This document shows positions 36,038 through 48,100 of a DNA stretch of 64,000 nt, piece by piece. How positions within the stretch are numbered: position 1 is the first letter of the stretch; the number at the start of each line of letters is the position of its first letter. The DNA is from Phlegmacium glaucopus (taxonomy: Eukaryota; Basidiomycota; Agaricomycetes; Agaricales; Cortinariaceae): NCBI GenBank assembly GCA_015039465.1, contig MU130697.1, positions 56,160-120,159 on the forward strand, in the 5' to 3' direction. Under the pieces are notes generated by a model. The model saw nothing but the letters and a program-made list of their open reading frames with translations, searched no databases and had not been told where the DNA came from. Both the position numbers and the translations under genes were made by a program.

Positions 36038-37582
36038 TCAAAACAGGTTCTCTTCCCATGACTCAATGCTATCGGCCGACGCTTGTGAATTAGCTTGTTC
36101 GACGCCATGTTTCTTCGCGATGGCCTGATAACATGACAGTAAATGATCACATTTTAACTGTATTGCTTACTGAATCATTTACTTTCCGATATTCGTCTAG
36201 TGGCGATATATATATGCCAGGCACTGCAAAATAAGGGGAGTTTTTCGGAGTGGATGGTTTTTGAATAGAGTTTTGGACTTTAGATTCAGGAACAGCTATC
36301 ATGACATCGGTTTCTGGAGGCAAAAGGAAGCGAAATGGAGCGGGGGAAATGGATGGTAAAGGAGAAGGTGGTCTTGGGGATGTGTGAAGATTTAGTGTAT
36401 TAGTTTCATGAATAGGTTTAACAGCAGGCTCGTATTCGGATGTATTGGATGCACCATTAGAGCGCGCATGTCCAGAAACATAGATCGGCTTTTGAAAACG
36501 GTCAGGAATAACGAGATTTTTACGGTCGAATGGTTTCCAGTGAAAGTCAATGGCATCATAGTCTATTTCGTATCCAAGCCGCGAATGATCCGGGATCATG
36601 GGATCTTTAAGAGGAGAGTCAAAGTGAACAGGTCGAGGCGCACAATAAAGCGGACCTGGAGTACTGTAGATGTTCGAGAACAGAGACGGGCAATCTTCTT
36701 CGGACACTGATGGGTTCCAACTTGAATTGACTTTGTCCGTCGCAAATGTTTCAAAACAGGCGTTATAAGAGATACCGGGGTCAGAGGGGTCAGAATCAGA
36801 ATAGTAGACGGGTGTATGCGAGCCATTTGAGGGCAGGTCAGAGCCGATATGAGTTTCATCAGCATAATAAGACACCAGAGACAGATATTTTTGGGGGATA
36901 GGCAAGGAGAAAGCAGTATTAGAAGCCACAGAGGATCCTAAAAGAGAAGCAGGTCCCGGAGTGGAGAAGGGCAAAGGTTTCGGCCAGTTTTCCTGGTCAT
37001 CGTCGGCGATCAGAGTGGTTTGCGGCAGGGCAAATAGGTATTCCTTTTTTTGGGCCTGAACTCTGTCGAGGTCCGGTAAATCGAAAGCAAACGATGGACC
37101 AGGGGCAGACAAATCTATTGGTTGGGCAGTAGTCTCAGTCTGGGTGTGAAGAACACCGCTGCCTTCAGAGGCATCAGGTGGCAACAGGCGTCGTAGCGGA
37201 TTCTTCTTGGAGAGCGTTCGGAATGTATTGACCAGCCATTGAGGAAGGGGATTGCAAGTATGATGAAAAGACGAAGATTCAGAAGATACCTGAGAACAAG
37301 ATTTAGTAGTGTTAAGTACTAGAATTTCACAGGAAAGACCTTTGACGCCGATGAGCTATTACGGCGCGTGTGCGCCCTTTTCATGAAGGAAAGTTCAGAG
37401 GATTTGGATGGACTAGACAAATCTTTTCGGTGGCGTCTGTCTCTGTTAACTGCAGACATGGACTGTATCATCTGGTCGAAGTGGGTATTCTTGTCCAATC
37501 TTTGCCGTTTACTAGTGTGTGAAATGATGCAGGGATTGTCAGGTTCGGGTATATTAGAGATGCGACGACGACGAGGTATCAT
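36038..37582 (-). CDS. Disordered protein of unknown function, divergent from gamma-glutamyltransferase
   Basis: The ATG at 37582 gives MIPRRRRISNIPEPDNP, a basic, nuclear-localisation-like start with KRQRLDK. A second large exon is Pro/Ser/Asp-rich (HTPVYYSDSDPSDPG, then IDYDAIDFHWKPFDRKN, ISPAPFRFLLPPETD). A third exon, joined over a 50-nt intron, gives AIAKKHGVEQANSQ and SWEENLF before the stop at 36038. I recognise no domain. SP and TP sites and the basic N-terminus would fit a phosphorylated nuclear protein, but this is only a guess. Its start codon lies 14 bp from the start of the opposite-strand gene. Confidence 0.65.
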
Positions 37583-37596
37583 TCGGTTAAGCGATA

Positions 37597-39975
37597 ATGA
37601 TAGCGAGCAAGAACAAGGATGGCTGGAAACCTTTGGCCTCGCCAGCATCAGCTTCCAAATTGATTGCGCAGCTTCTCGCTGTATCAGTTTTACTCGCTGC
37701 CACCACCACGTTCCTCCTTTTTCGATTACCTCAACAACAATCTAGGAATCCTGCATATCTTATTCAAGCTCACAATGGCGCCGTTGCATCAGAGAATAGA
37801 AGATGCTCTGACATTGGTATCGATGTTCTCAAGGACGGCGGGAATGCAGTTGACGCTGCAATAGCTACTACCTTATGCATTGGCGTTGTAAACATGTTTT
37901 CGTCAGTATCAGAAGATAACCGATCGCCTAACCTTTACTTACAACTTCTGCTCTAGATCTGGTATTGGTGGCGGTGGATTCATGACTATCCGTATACCCC
38001 CTAACAATCAATCTGCTAACTCACAAGTGTATACTATCGACTTTCGCGAGGTTGCACCGGCCTTATCCAACTCCTCTATGTTCAAGTCTAATCCCAAGTC
38101 TGCCATGTTTGGCGGCTTATCTGTTGGAGTACCTGGGGAGCTACGCGGTCTAGAGGAAGCTCATCGCCGTTGGGGCACATTGCCTTGGATGCGGCTTTTT
38201 ACTCCCAGTATCGCTTTAGCTCAAGGTTGGGAAGTTGATACGGAACTGGGAAAAAGGATCCCAGTAGGTCCCTTGCTTCCTTCTGCTCAAACAAGCTCAT
38301 AACTATGTCCAATAGTGGTTCGCAGATTTAATGTTAAATAATCCAGATTGGAGCGCTATATTTGCACCCAACGGCAGAATATTGACAACAGGAGAGACGA
38401 TTCGTCGCACAAATCTCTCACGCACGTTGTCAATCATTGCTAGAGAAGGGGCAGACGCGTTTTACAAGGTATGCACATACTTTTGTCAATTTTGTCAATG
38501 AAATCTAAAATTCTACTGACGCTTTCTAGGGTCCAATTGCGGACGCCATTGTTCGCAAACTTCGCCTTACAAATGGAATTTTGTCCCACGTAGATTTAGA
38601 GAATTATACCGTCAGCGTGGACCGCGCTTTGGAGGGTACATATCGTGGTAGGAAGGTCTATACCACCCATGCACCTACTTCGGGACCTGGTACGTTAATC
38701 CATGATTTAAGGTTTGAACCGTGGCCTTACGGAGAAGCACCAGTTTTACTCCACATGTTGAATCTTGTCGAGAACTACGACTTTGAAGAAAAGAATGCCC
38801 TTAATGTACATCGGCTTGTAGAAGCTTTGAAGTTCGGATTTGCTGCACGGTAGGTCATGTAATGAGCTCTTCATTCTTTTTTATAAGAAAAGACTAAATT
38901 ATTCGAAAAGGACAAGAGTTTGTGATCCTCGATATAATAACTCTTCAGTCCGAATTGGTGAAATATCAACGAAAGCATATGCAAAGAAAATATTTCAAAA
39001 TATAACTGATGTAAGTTTACTAAGATACCAGACTCTTCTTCCTTGAATCTTCTACGACTTACCTACTAATATTGTTGTAGGACCGCACTCACCCTTCTGA
39101 ATACTATAACCCAGAACATGAAGTCAGCATTGACCATGGGACTGTTAGTAGACTCCCGAGAAAATCTCATCATGCATTAGTCCTAATACTTTACAACGTT
39201 TCCTTGTGATGTTAGGCCCACACCTCGGTCGTTGATAAAAACGGCATGGCAGTTGCTTTGACTTCCACAGTCAACTTGGTTTTCGGATCACAAGTGCTTG
39301 ACCCGGAAACAGGGATTATTTTCAATGATGAAATGGATGATTTTTCGACGCCGGGATTCCCGAATTCGTTTGGATTGTGGCCTTCACCCTGTAAGTATTT
39401 TAATCTTCTCACATGTCGGGAGCCTCACTTACATCAAGAGGGGGCTTGAATCTACCGTCTAGATAATTATCCCGAGCCGGGGAAACGTCCACTTTCGTCG
39501 ACTGCTCCTACTATTCTTGAGCATCCGGATGGTTCGTTTTATGTGGCGGTTGGGGGGTCAGGGGGTTCACGAATATTCGGTGCTATCTTCCAGGTTCTGC
39601 TGAACCTCGATTGGGGGCTTGATGTTAGCGCAGCAATTGAGTCTGGGCGCTTGCATGACCAACTTTATCCGCCGATTCTGGATGCGGATAGTATCTATGA
39701 GAAAGATATTCTGGGTGATCTTCGTCGGCGGGGACATAACGTGACAGGTTGTGTTCTTTTTATGCAGTAAATGACTGAGTTGATATCTTAAATTTCTTCC
39801 ACCAGTTTTCGACATCAACCGTGTGGCAGCTGTGATCCAGGCCGTTGTACAACAGAACTCTACGATATATGGTTTGTTATCATAATACCAAAATTCCTGT
39901 TTGTTCCCAGAGCTCATGATTGTTTTATAGCTGCCAGTGATTCGAGGAAGAATGGCATTGCTGCTGGATATTAGA
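37597..39975 (+). CDS. Gamma-glutamyltransferase (gamma-glutamyltranspeptidase)
   Basis: The ATG at 37597 gives [15 protein letters not shown], then a signal-anchor helix ([21 protein letters not shown]). The heavy-chain region has [59 protein letters not shown] and [19 protein letters not shown]. The autoprocessing site lies in the DHGT then [10 protein letters not shown] stretch (about 39135-39245), where the Thr becomes the nucleophile of the small chain. The small chain continues [27 protein letters not shown] and GGSGGSRI and ends [14 protein letters not shown] at TAG 39973. The enzyme cleaves glutathione at the vacuole or cell surface. Processing residues appear intact. Confidence 0.94.
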
Positions 39976-40981
39976 CAAAGTTGACCGCATCCTACGCTGC
40001 TTAGATAATAGTTGAACTATTTTTGAAACGTTGAAACAATACTCGACCCATTTTGGTGACGAATTACTCACACCTTTCAACAGATTCCAGCGCTACGCGT
40101 GTTCCTGTCCTTCATCGCCTGGGAACGAATACATTTCATTCAATTCGGGGGTCGCATGTCACAATTATTCCCAGGTCACAACGGAATTGATCGAAACCAT
40201 TTCTCAGGAAGATCCGAAGCGAAGAACCCTTGTGGCTGAAGACAATGACACGAGGCATTCGCAATCGGGGGAATTGAAGTTGAAAGCACTCTTGCTCCTG
40301 TTGGCCATGATTATGCATGACATGACATCATTACCAACACGATCCACCAACTTGGTAGGCATTTTGAACCCATAAGTTTAGTAATATACTAGGAACACAC
40401 AGGGTCAGTGCAGTGATGCGCCACCACTGCTGGCTGGAGGCTTTGTTAAATTCATCGACCAGGTTCATTTGGATACATTACATAATGAAAAACACAGTTT
40501 GAAGGGCTTTTTCAGCGGCCTTAGTAATTTACTCGAGCTCTCATACATAGAATACTTTGTGTCTATTTTTAGCACATATTCGAAACCACATAACTCATAG
40601 CCTAGGCCATCCACGAAGAGGTATGTTATGGAGAAGGTCCGACTGTATCACTCAAGGTTACACAAGACGGTGACGTTTTAGATTTGCGAATACATAGCTC
40701 GTTCAGGGGTTGGCTGGAAGGCCCAGGAACGATGGTATAGCTGGACACGTCATTTAACGTTCAGGCCTGAAATTCCCTGAATTTCACATGTGTATGCCTC
40801 TTGTGACGACGATGTTTGTATTCAGAGCCACGACATCGTGGGCCACAGCTTTGCAGGGAACCGGGATGATGCCAACAAATTTCCGATTTACAATTTAATA
40901 ATTAAAAATTCTTTTTCTCATCATGTTGACCAAGGCCAATTACATAAACCAAACATCACATCTGCATCACTGACGACGATC
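39976..40981. other. One-kilobase intergenic region between GGT and SPP genes
   Basis: The longest unexplained spacer in the left and central part of the window. An open frame of 114 codons at 40031-40375 has no motif I recognise and is probably chance. I see no inverted repeat, tRNA-like fold or transposon end. Confidence 0.4.
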
Positions 40982-42339
40982 ATGGATGTATTAGAGAAAG
41001 CAGACTGGGATCTTTTGAGTTCATACGCTGGGTTGTTGAGCCTTGCAATTTTCTCTATTTATGCTGGAGCTCATAGTTCTCTTCCGGTGGGGTTTTTAAT
41101 GAATTACGTGGATTACATCTAGCGTGAAGCTGATTATATCTGTGATATGATATGTTTTTAGCACCGGTCGTCGGGAGACGGCAAGGTAGTAGATGAGGAA
41201 GATGTGGATAATATGGAGCGGTTGTCGGCTGGAGATGCTTGGCTTTTCCCGATTGTGAGTTTGTGTGGCTTCTGCAAAAGAGGGGGATATAGTAAATGTA
41301 GATATAGTTCGGGTCGGTGGCGTTGGTAGGGTTGTATATGTGGGTTAAATATCTTGGAGAAGTATGGTTGAATTGGTTGTTGGGATGGTATTTTGCGATT
41401 GCTGGGGTGGGGAGTGTGTGGAATGTGAGTTATGCTTTTATTTTTGTCAAGGGAAGGTTACTGAATGTAAGGTTTTTACATAGTCGTCTATTTCGTTGAC
41501 TAGGTACCTCTTAGGGGAAACTGTGTGGAAAAAGTTTGATAATGTCGGAGTGACTGTGAAGAAAGGGAACGATGGTAAGTTTCTTTCCTTATCCTTTTTT
41601 CTTTTATTTCGATTTTGGTTGATATGTGCAGTGGTTATGGCATTGACGTTACGAACGGTTAGCATTGGGTTGTTGCCAGTAGCATGTATACCTTCGGTGC
41701 TTTATATGTACAGGGGCCGATCTGTGCTCTTGAGCAACATTCTAGGGATGTCGTTTACGCATAACGCGCTGGCACTGATGAAGCTGGACTCTTTCAAGAC
41801 GGGAACGATTTTATTGAGTGGACTATTTGTGTACGACGTTTGGTGGGTTTTTGGGACGGAAGTGGTAAGTGGAGTCAATAAGGAGGCAGATATTTATTAA
41901 TGGATACTAAACTAGATGGTGAAAGTGGCTATGACATTAGATGTGCCGATCAAACTCTTGTGGCCAAAGTCTGTGACATTTTCTGGGAGTCTGGGGTACA
42001 CGATGCTAGGGTTGGGGGATGTTGTTATACCTGGGACGTTCATTGGACTTGCATTGCGTTATGACTATGATCGGGAAGGAGGTAAAAGCAAGGCGTATTT
42101 CTATGGAACGCTTCTTGGATATGTCTTGGGACTTGGTGTGACGATGGGAGTGATGCATGTCTTTGGCAAGGCGCAACCTGCGTTGTTGTATCTGAGGTGA
42201 GAGACTAAGGTTGTTGTTGAAGCTGAAGGGTAATAATGGCTAACGGATAACTAGTCCTGGATGCATATTGAGTTTTGTTATTACAGCAGTAGTACGAGGA
42301 GAGATGATTCAAGCCTGGAGCTGGAAAGATAATAAGTAA
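40982..42339 (+). CDS. Signal peptide peptidase (SPP/HM13-type intramembrane aspartyl protease)
   Basis: The ATG at 40982 gives MDVLEKADWDLLSSYAGL, the first membrane helix. After several exons the presenilin-type motifs appear: GLFVYDVWWVFGTEV (first catalytic aspartate), YTMLGLGDVVIPGTF (second catalytic aspartate in GLGD) and GKAQPALLYL (PAL motif). The C-terminus is QAWSWKDNK before TAA (42337-42339). The enzyme cleaves leftover signal peptides and tail regions inside the ER membrane. Its motif set and about nine helices match the SPP branch rather than presenilin. A GATA factor gene begins 67 bp downstream. Confidence 0.95.
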
Positions 42340-42406
42340 ATGATTACGGAAGAGACCGGATTTGTTTAGTTTAGCTTAGCAACCACCAACAAGTACCACT
42401 ACTCCT

Positions 42407-44933
42407 ATGGAATACGACTGGAACTGCGCATTTACTCACTCTCATCAACGTCTGCCTCCCTCTCTTTGGATGTCCTCGACAGCCCCCTCTCAGGATCATT
42501 CCTCTTCACCGTCAGACTCAAAATCAACCATCTTTACTGACATATTCTCAGACGACTTTCTTCCACCTCTTTCTCCTCAAACAACTAGCGCTTTCACTTC
42601 CCCCAGATTATCTGGCTCTCCAGATCTTATTTGTTCCCTAGATCCTGACATAAATCCTGAAAAGCTTGCAAAGGAAGATCCTTTGGCTACCCAGGTCTGG
42701 AAAATGTACGCTCGCACAAAGGTTACTCTCCCTCATGCACAACGCATGGAGAACTTGACTTGGAGAATGATGGCTCTAGCCCTCAAAAAGAAGAAGGAAG
42801 ACGATCACTCCATTTCATTAAACAACAGAACCGCATCTGTTCCCAACAACTCATCTCCCTCTTCGCCTCAAATTCCCCCCGATCAGAGAGGCAGACGAAT
42901 CGACAAGGGAAAAGCAAGAGTTCGCGTCGTCGGTTTCGATGCCATAAACCACGACCCTCCAGAACAACAACAAGAGTCCGTCTTCCTTCCTCTCTTACTC
43001 CTCTCCTAATTCTCACTCCTTATAGTGTCGCTCCCATGGATTGGAGGGCCATGAGTAGATCAAGGTCTCGCATCTCAATGGATTGGAGACCTGCAAGTCG
43101 TTCCCGCTCCCGTCCTCCTGAAGCAACTACAAGCGCAAACACCTTTGATCAACACCATTACCTCGACCCTTCTCACTATTCCCTTCCAAGCTCCCTCAAA
43201 ATATCAGATATTCCTATCTCTCAACCACCTCCACCTCCACCACCACAAGGTCGTCGCAGTCCCACATATGACCATCATCTGGCCGTCGTTTACGAGAACT
43301 CTTCAGATCATCTCAATTATTATCCCCAGTACCACAACCATAGCCATAACCACAACCACCACAACCACAACCACAACCACAACCACAACCATAATCCCAA
43401 CCACCACCATCTTCCTCATCACCACCATCAACCCATTGACACTCAACATTTCGTACCCTCCTCACTACCTGCTTCTGGCTTTATAGCTCCAGACCAACAG
43501 CGCTCCTTTCCTCGCTTCGTTCGCAAGACAAGTTTTGACCATACTGTCCATAAAGATGGCATCGTTTCAGGCCCCAGTCCAAGAGGACGGCACCAAGTAA
43601 ACGGTAAACCTCTCTTAGTCGATACCTTGACGGGCTCTAAACGCCCCGCAGACAATGTTCATTCCGATAGCCTCCTTAGAGCCGATCCTTCTAATTTGGA
43701 CCCTCTACCCAACACTGAACCACTCGACAGCACATCATTCCCTTCCTCCTCTTTCCATTTCTCTTACCCTCCCTATGAAGGCGTTTTTGATCTTCCTGGT
43801 GCTTCCAATCAATATCATAACTATCGAACCCCTAGAAATGATCTATATCACCCTACCGCCGCCTCATCTTCTACAGAAGGTTTATCTGCTGCCGCGGTCG
43901 CTGCATCGGCTGCCGTAGCCGAAGGTTATGCTCAACTCAGTGCCGTCGACGAGAACGTCCTTGACTACCGCCAACTCATGGGCATGGTGTACCCCAATCT
44001 AGATAACTCACCATCCATGGCACACAACCCATATACCCACGTTGATCCGACGCAGATACTGTCTGTTAATACCGGTGGCGGTGGCGGCGGCGGCGCTGCT
44101 CCCAATTACCAAACATTCCGTCCCAGTCCTTCCAGCGATGACTGGGGAAACGGAGTCAACACGGGATCCCCTGAATCTTACAACGTCTCCAACGCCTCTA
44201 CACCACCTTCCACAGAGAGCAATGGCGGCCAGCAGAAGACGCGGCCTTTGGGCATCCCGAGAAAATATATTGCGTTACAGCAGCAATCGTTGCCCGACAA
44301 TTCGCCTGTTGGTTCAGAATCTAGATCATCAACGAGTACACCAGAGAATTTGAATCCGACTGTCTCCACTATTGCGAGTGCTACCGAGGACGGTGATCAA
44401 ACCCCGACAATTTGTACAAACTGTCATACTACGAATACTCCCCTTTGGAGGCGGGACCCTGAAGGTCATCCATTGTGTAAGTCTTATCCTTCGTTTGTTG
44501 GTTAACAACATCAGGCTCATTTGGTGTTGCAGGCAATGCTTGTGGCCTATTTTATGTGCGTTGTTGTGCTTATCTTTTTTTTGTTTCGTTGTTGATGGGT
44601 TCTCTGTTAGAAACTTCACGGTGTCGTCCGTCCTCTGTCTTTGAAAACAGATGTTATCAAGAAGAGGTATTCTTCAGCATGGTGACTGTGAAGAAGCCCT
44701 ACTCACTTTTTTAAACCAGAAACCGAGCATCAGGCACGCCAAGCAGTAGTTCGCGGAAGGGGGTTTCCGCTTTGCCCAAACTTGCTTCGTCGACTACACG
44801 GCCGCGGTCTCAATCAGGCCCACTTTTGACGGGCTTGACGAGAGGAGTGATTCCAGCAACACGGCCGCCCAATGTAGCCGTTGGAGCTATTACAATAAAG
44901 CGACAACGGCGGACATCTGGGCCAGATAGTTAG
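42407..44933 (+). CDS. AreA/Gaf1-type GATA transcription factor
   Basis: The ATG at 42407 gives MEYDWNCAFTHSHQRLPPS. A conserved AreA-family helix block reads DPLATQVWKMYARTK, then LPHAQRMENLTWRMM. After a 57-nt intron two RSRSR-bearing repeats follow (DWRAMSRSRSR, DWRPASRSRSR), then a His/Asn-rich tract and long Ser/Pro-rich regions. The single GATA zinc finger is split by introns: CTNCHTTNTPLWRRDPEGHPL, then CNACGLFYKLHGVVRPLSL, with four cysteines. The basic tail ends RRTSGPDS with TAG at 44931. AreA-type factors switch on nitrogen-source genes. The family block upstream of the finger makes this a stronger match to AreA/Gaf1 than to siderophore or light regulators. Confidence 0.9.
43334..43430 (+). 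repeat. CACAAC microsatellite encoding a His-Asn tract
   Basis: Tandem CACAAC/CACCAC units inside the GATA factor exon encode alternating His and Asn (HNHNHHNHNHNHN) followed by HHHLPHHHH. The repeat is in frame, so copy changes would alter tract length but not break the protein. A short poly-Gly run lies further on near 44070-44095. Confidence 0.85.
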
Positions 44934-45140
44934 ACGTTTATGCGCTCCAAGCATCTTTTTTTAATTTTCTATGCGTATCTACAGACTGGTCTTTTTCTTG
45001 TTAAGTTTGTAGTAAGTAGACTGTACAACATATGCCATTGATTTGTACGGAAGCAATATAAATAAACTGACCCCGTGTGCTACCTTTGTTTCATACATAC
45101 TCCCATCCTGGCTTCTCTTTTTCGTCAACATGCAGCGCCC

Positions 45141-48100
45141 ATGCGCTCTCCCACTGCTTATTCTTCGGGACTTCAACCAATTGCTTCTAATGATCTCAAT
45201 GGCAACAGACAAGTCCACCGTCGTATATCGCGGACAGATCTTGATTTCGAGCAGGCTTTGAAGGCGGAGGGTACAGTCGTTCTTCGCGAGGGTGTGGATG
45301 TCAACTCATTAGGTGTGGATGCGAGCCCAGCGAATGTAAAAAGCTCTGCGACGAATACCCCAGTTGCTCGTACTATCTCGAGGGTGGCGTTGCAGCCTCC
45401 AACTCCAATCGTGGTTCCTCCTACTCCGTCTCCTGCACCTGGCCCTCCTACCCGATCGGCGACCACGAACGCCGTTCCTCCAGCTGTTGGGAGCTCGTCC
45501 CAATCATCATCTTCTCACAATGATTTATTTAATAATACTGAGGATGCTGAACGACAAACGAATAGACGATCAATGTATCGGTCTCCCGGTACATCTAGTA
45601 GCCCTGATCTAGCTACTTTGCTACGCAAGGCGAAAGAAAGAGGTGGACCTGTTGTTGTTGGCGGAACGGGACATCATAAGAGACGTGAGTCTCCACCACC
45701 GCCGTTGCCTGACGCTCCAACGCAACAATCGGGCTCGTCTAATTCATATCTGTCTTCGACGTTGGTGGCATCTCCGTCTCCGTCTCAGTCGAGAAGTGTT
45801 GCAGGTGGTCATGGTACCGACCGGACTGTCAGTAGCCTCAGACCAAAAGAGAATGGCACCATAAAGGTAAGTCCTTGTCATCAAAATATATTTTGTGGTC
45901 CATGATAGTCTATTCAGCTACCCAAATCATCAGTGAGGGCAAAGACAAGTGCACTCTGGGGAAAGATGACAGGTCAGAGCACAATTCGAGAACGATCAGT
46001 ACGCAAATCAGTTCCATCATAATTCTTTCCCTTGAAAATACTTTTGATAGAAAACAGATGCATCTTTACACCCAACGTCTGCCCATTATCCACCTTCTTC
46101 TCTCATGGATGCTTTCACCCCTCCTACCCCACCCCTTCCTCTTCCTTCTGCTCCCTTACTGCCTCTTCCTGCTGCTGAACGCCACGCTCCTCCTCCTATG
46201 TTGGCCCCTGTTGCCGACGTATTCTCCAATACTATTACTACCGCCCGGGCTGAACCAAACAAACCTTTGCCTCCTGGGCCTGTTCCAGAACATAGCGAGG
46301 AGGTAGAAGACCGATCGCCAGTCATCATTAAAAAAATAAGAGCGCTGCCCGCAATACCTATTTCCCCCAATGTGACAAAACGGAGGAGCATGGGCGTCAG
46401 TGACACTGGCGACAAGCTAACTGAGTCGCCGACGTCTGCTGCCGCTGCTGATCATATGCCCAAAGAAAACGCGGCAGAATGGGAAGATGGTTCATTACAT
46501 GGACTTTTGGATGTCTTCAAAGGTGAACTTTCTACACTAGACCCAGTCTCTCCTGCTTCTTTGGATCTGCGGGATCCCTCCACGCCTGCTCGTCAACTTT
46601 CTTATCGACTACAGGCTGACGGTCTTGTTTTGTCTGTTCGTGAAACTCAAGTTGGTGGTGGCGGCAGTGAACGAGATGAAGGTACTAAATCGCCTCCGAC
46701 TTTGTCGCCTGCTGCAGTTTCTCGACGGATTGAACAAGAGGATAAGGCTGCGCCGGTGGCTATTATACCCCCTCGGTCTTCGTCCTTGCAGTCTCCTGTG
46801 TATCCTATCGGATCTGGGTCTTCTCATGCGACAAGCCTGAGGCAGGCCAATTATACGTTGACACCTTTGAGGTCGAGAAGTGGGCCTTCAATGGTTGCTG
46901 CTGCTGCGTCTCCTAGCAAGCATCTGAGAGTTTTGCATCACTCGACAGCGTCCAGTTCGGAGCCTTCTCTCATTCCTGCACCTGACGAAGGTCGTGTCTG
47001 TGAGCAACATCTCTTCATATATATTCCTTTGCTGAACATCAAAATGAGTGTAGTTTTATCCCCACAAGCAATTTCGCAGCAAGACTTGATGTCTTCAGAT
47101 TCTACCCGTCTGTCAAGCCCGTCGACGCCCATTATCAATGGTGAAGACCTCGGTGATATGGAAACTCGTGGAAAGGAAATGGCTGCTCGATGTTGGAATG
47201 AGAATGAAGAATTTTTGGCTAAGGAAAAAATAGCAGAATGGTTAGGTGGCCAGTATGTCTTTTTCTTTCTTTCAACGTTCTTTCTTTTCTGTCTTAGAGG
47301 GCTGAAATCTTGCTCAGTGCTCAAATTAACAAGGTGGCCTTGCGTCATTATGTCGATTTCTTTGACTTTACGGGTCTTCGACTAGACCTTGCCTTCAGGT
47401 CAGCTTTATAACATTTGGTTTCATCTAGAGGCCAGGTTGACTGATAATGATTTCTTAAAGACGTTTATGTGCAAAACTCTACTTGAAGGGTGAAACGCAA
47501 CAAGTAGACCGCATTTTGGAGCAGTTCAGTCGTCGTTATTGGGACTGTAATCCTGGGGGCCTATATGGCAGTGCTAGTCAGTGATGTTGATCTCTTTCAC
47601 TGGCCACGGTTTGACGTTTACCCATTTTCAATAGATATCGTTCACGCTGTCTCTTATTCTCTTCTACTTCTCAACACTGACCTCCATGTCGCAGAGCTGA
47701 CGACACGCATGTCTCGAAATCAATTTGTGCGCAACACACTGACGGCTATTCAAATGCAACTTCAGCCCACGTCGGCTGCCACTTTGTCCAGCTCCGATCT
47801 CACATATGATGACTGTAGCAGCAGTGTTCGTGGATCAGGCACTGACGAAACGGAAGTCATGTCAAGGTCCAGGTCCAAAAGAAGTGACAGCATCACGAGT
47901 TGGAACAGCTTATCGCGAGAAGCTGTGATGTCTCTGCCTATTGGTATAAAATCAAACCAGTCGGGCTCGTTTGGTGCACAGCTGCCAAATGGCAGTTCTC
48001 CCTCGGTACAAGTTTCTACTGACCATGCTCATGGGCGTGCATGGGAAAACGACATGGAGAGTTTGCTCAAGGTTGGTTCTATCTTCATTCCCCCCAAAAA

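Noticed and set aside
40031..40375. 114-codon plus-strand open frame in the GGT-SPP spacer
   Set aside because: No recognisable motif, no splice partners and no domain; most likely chance.
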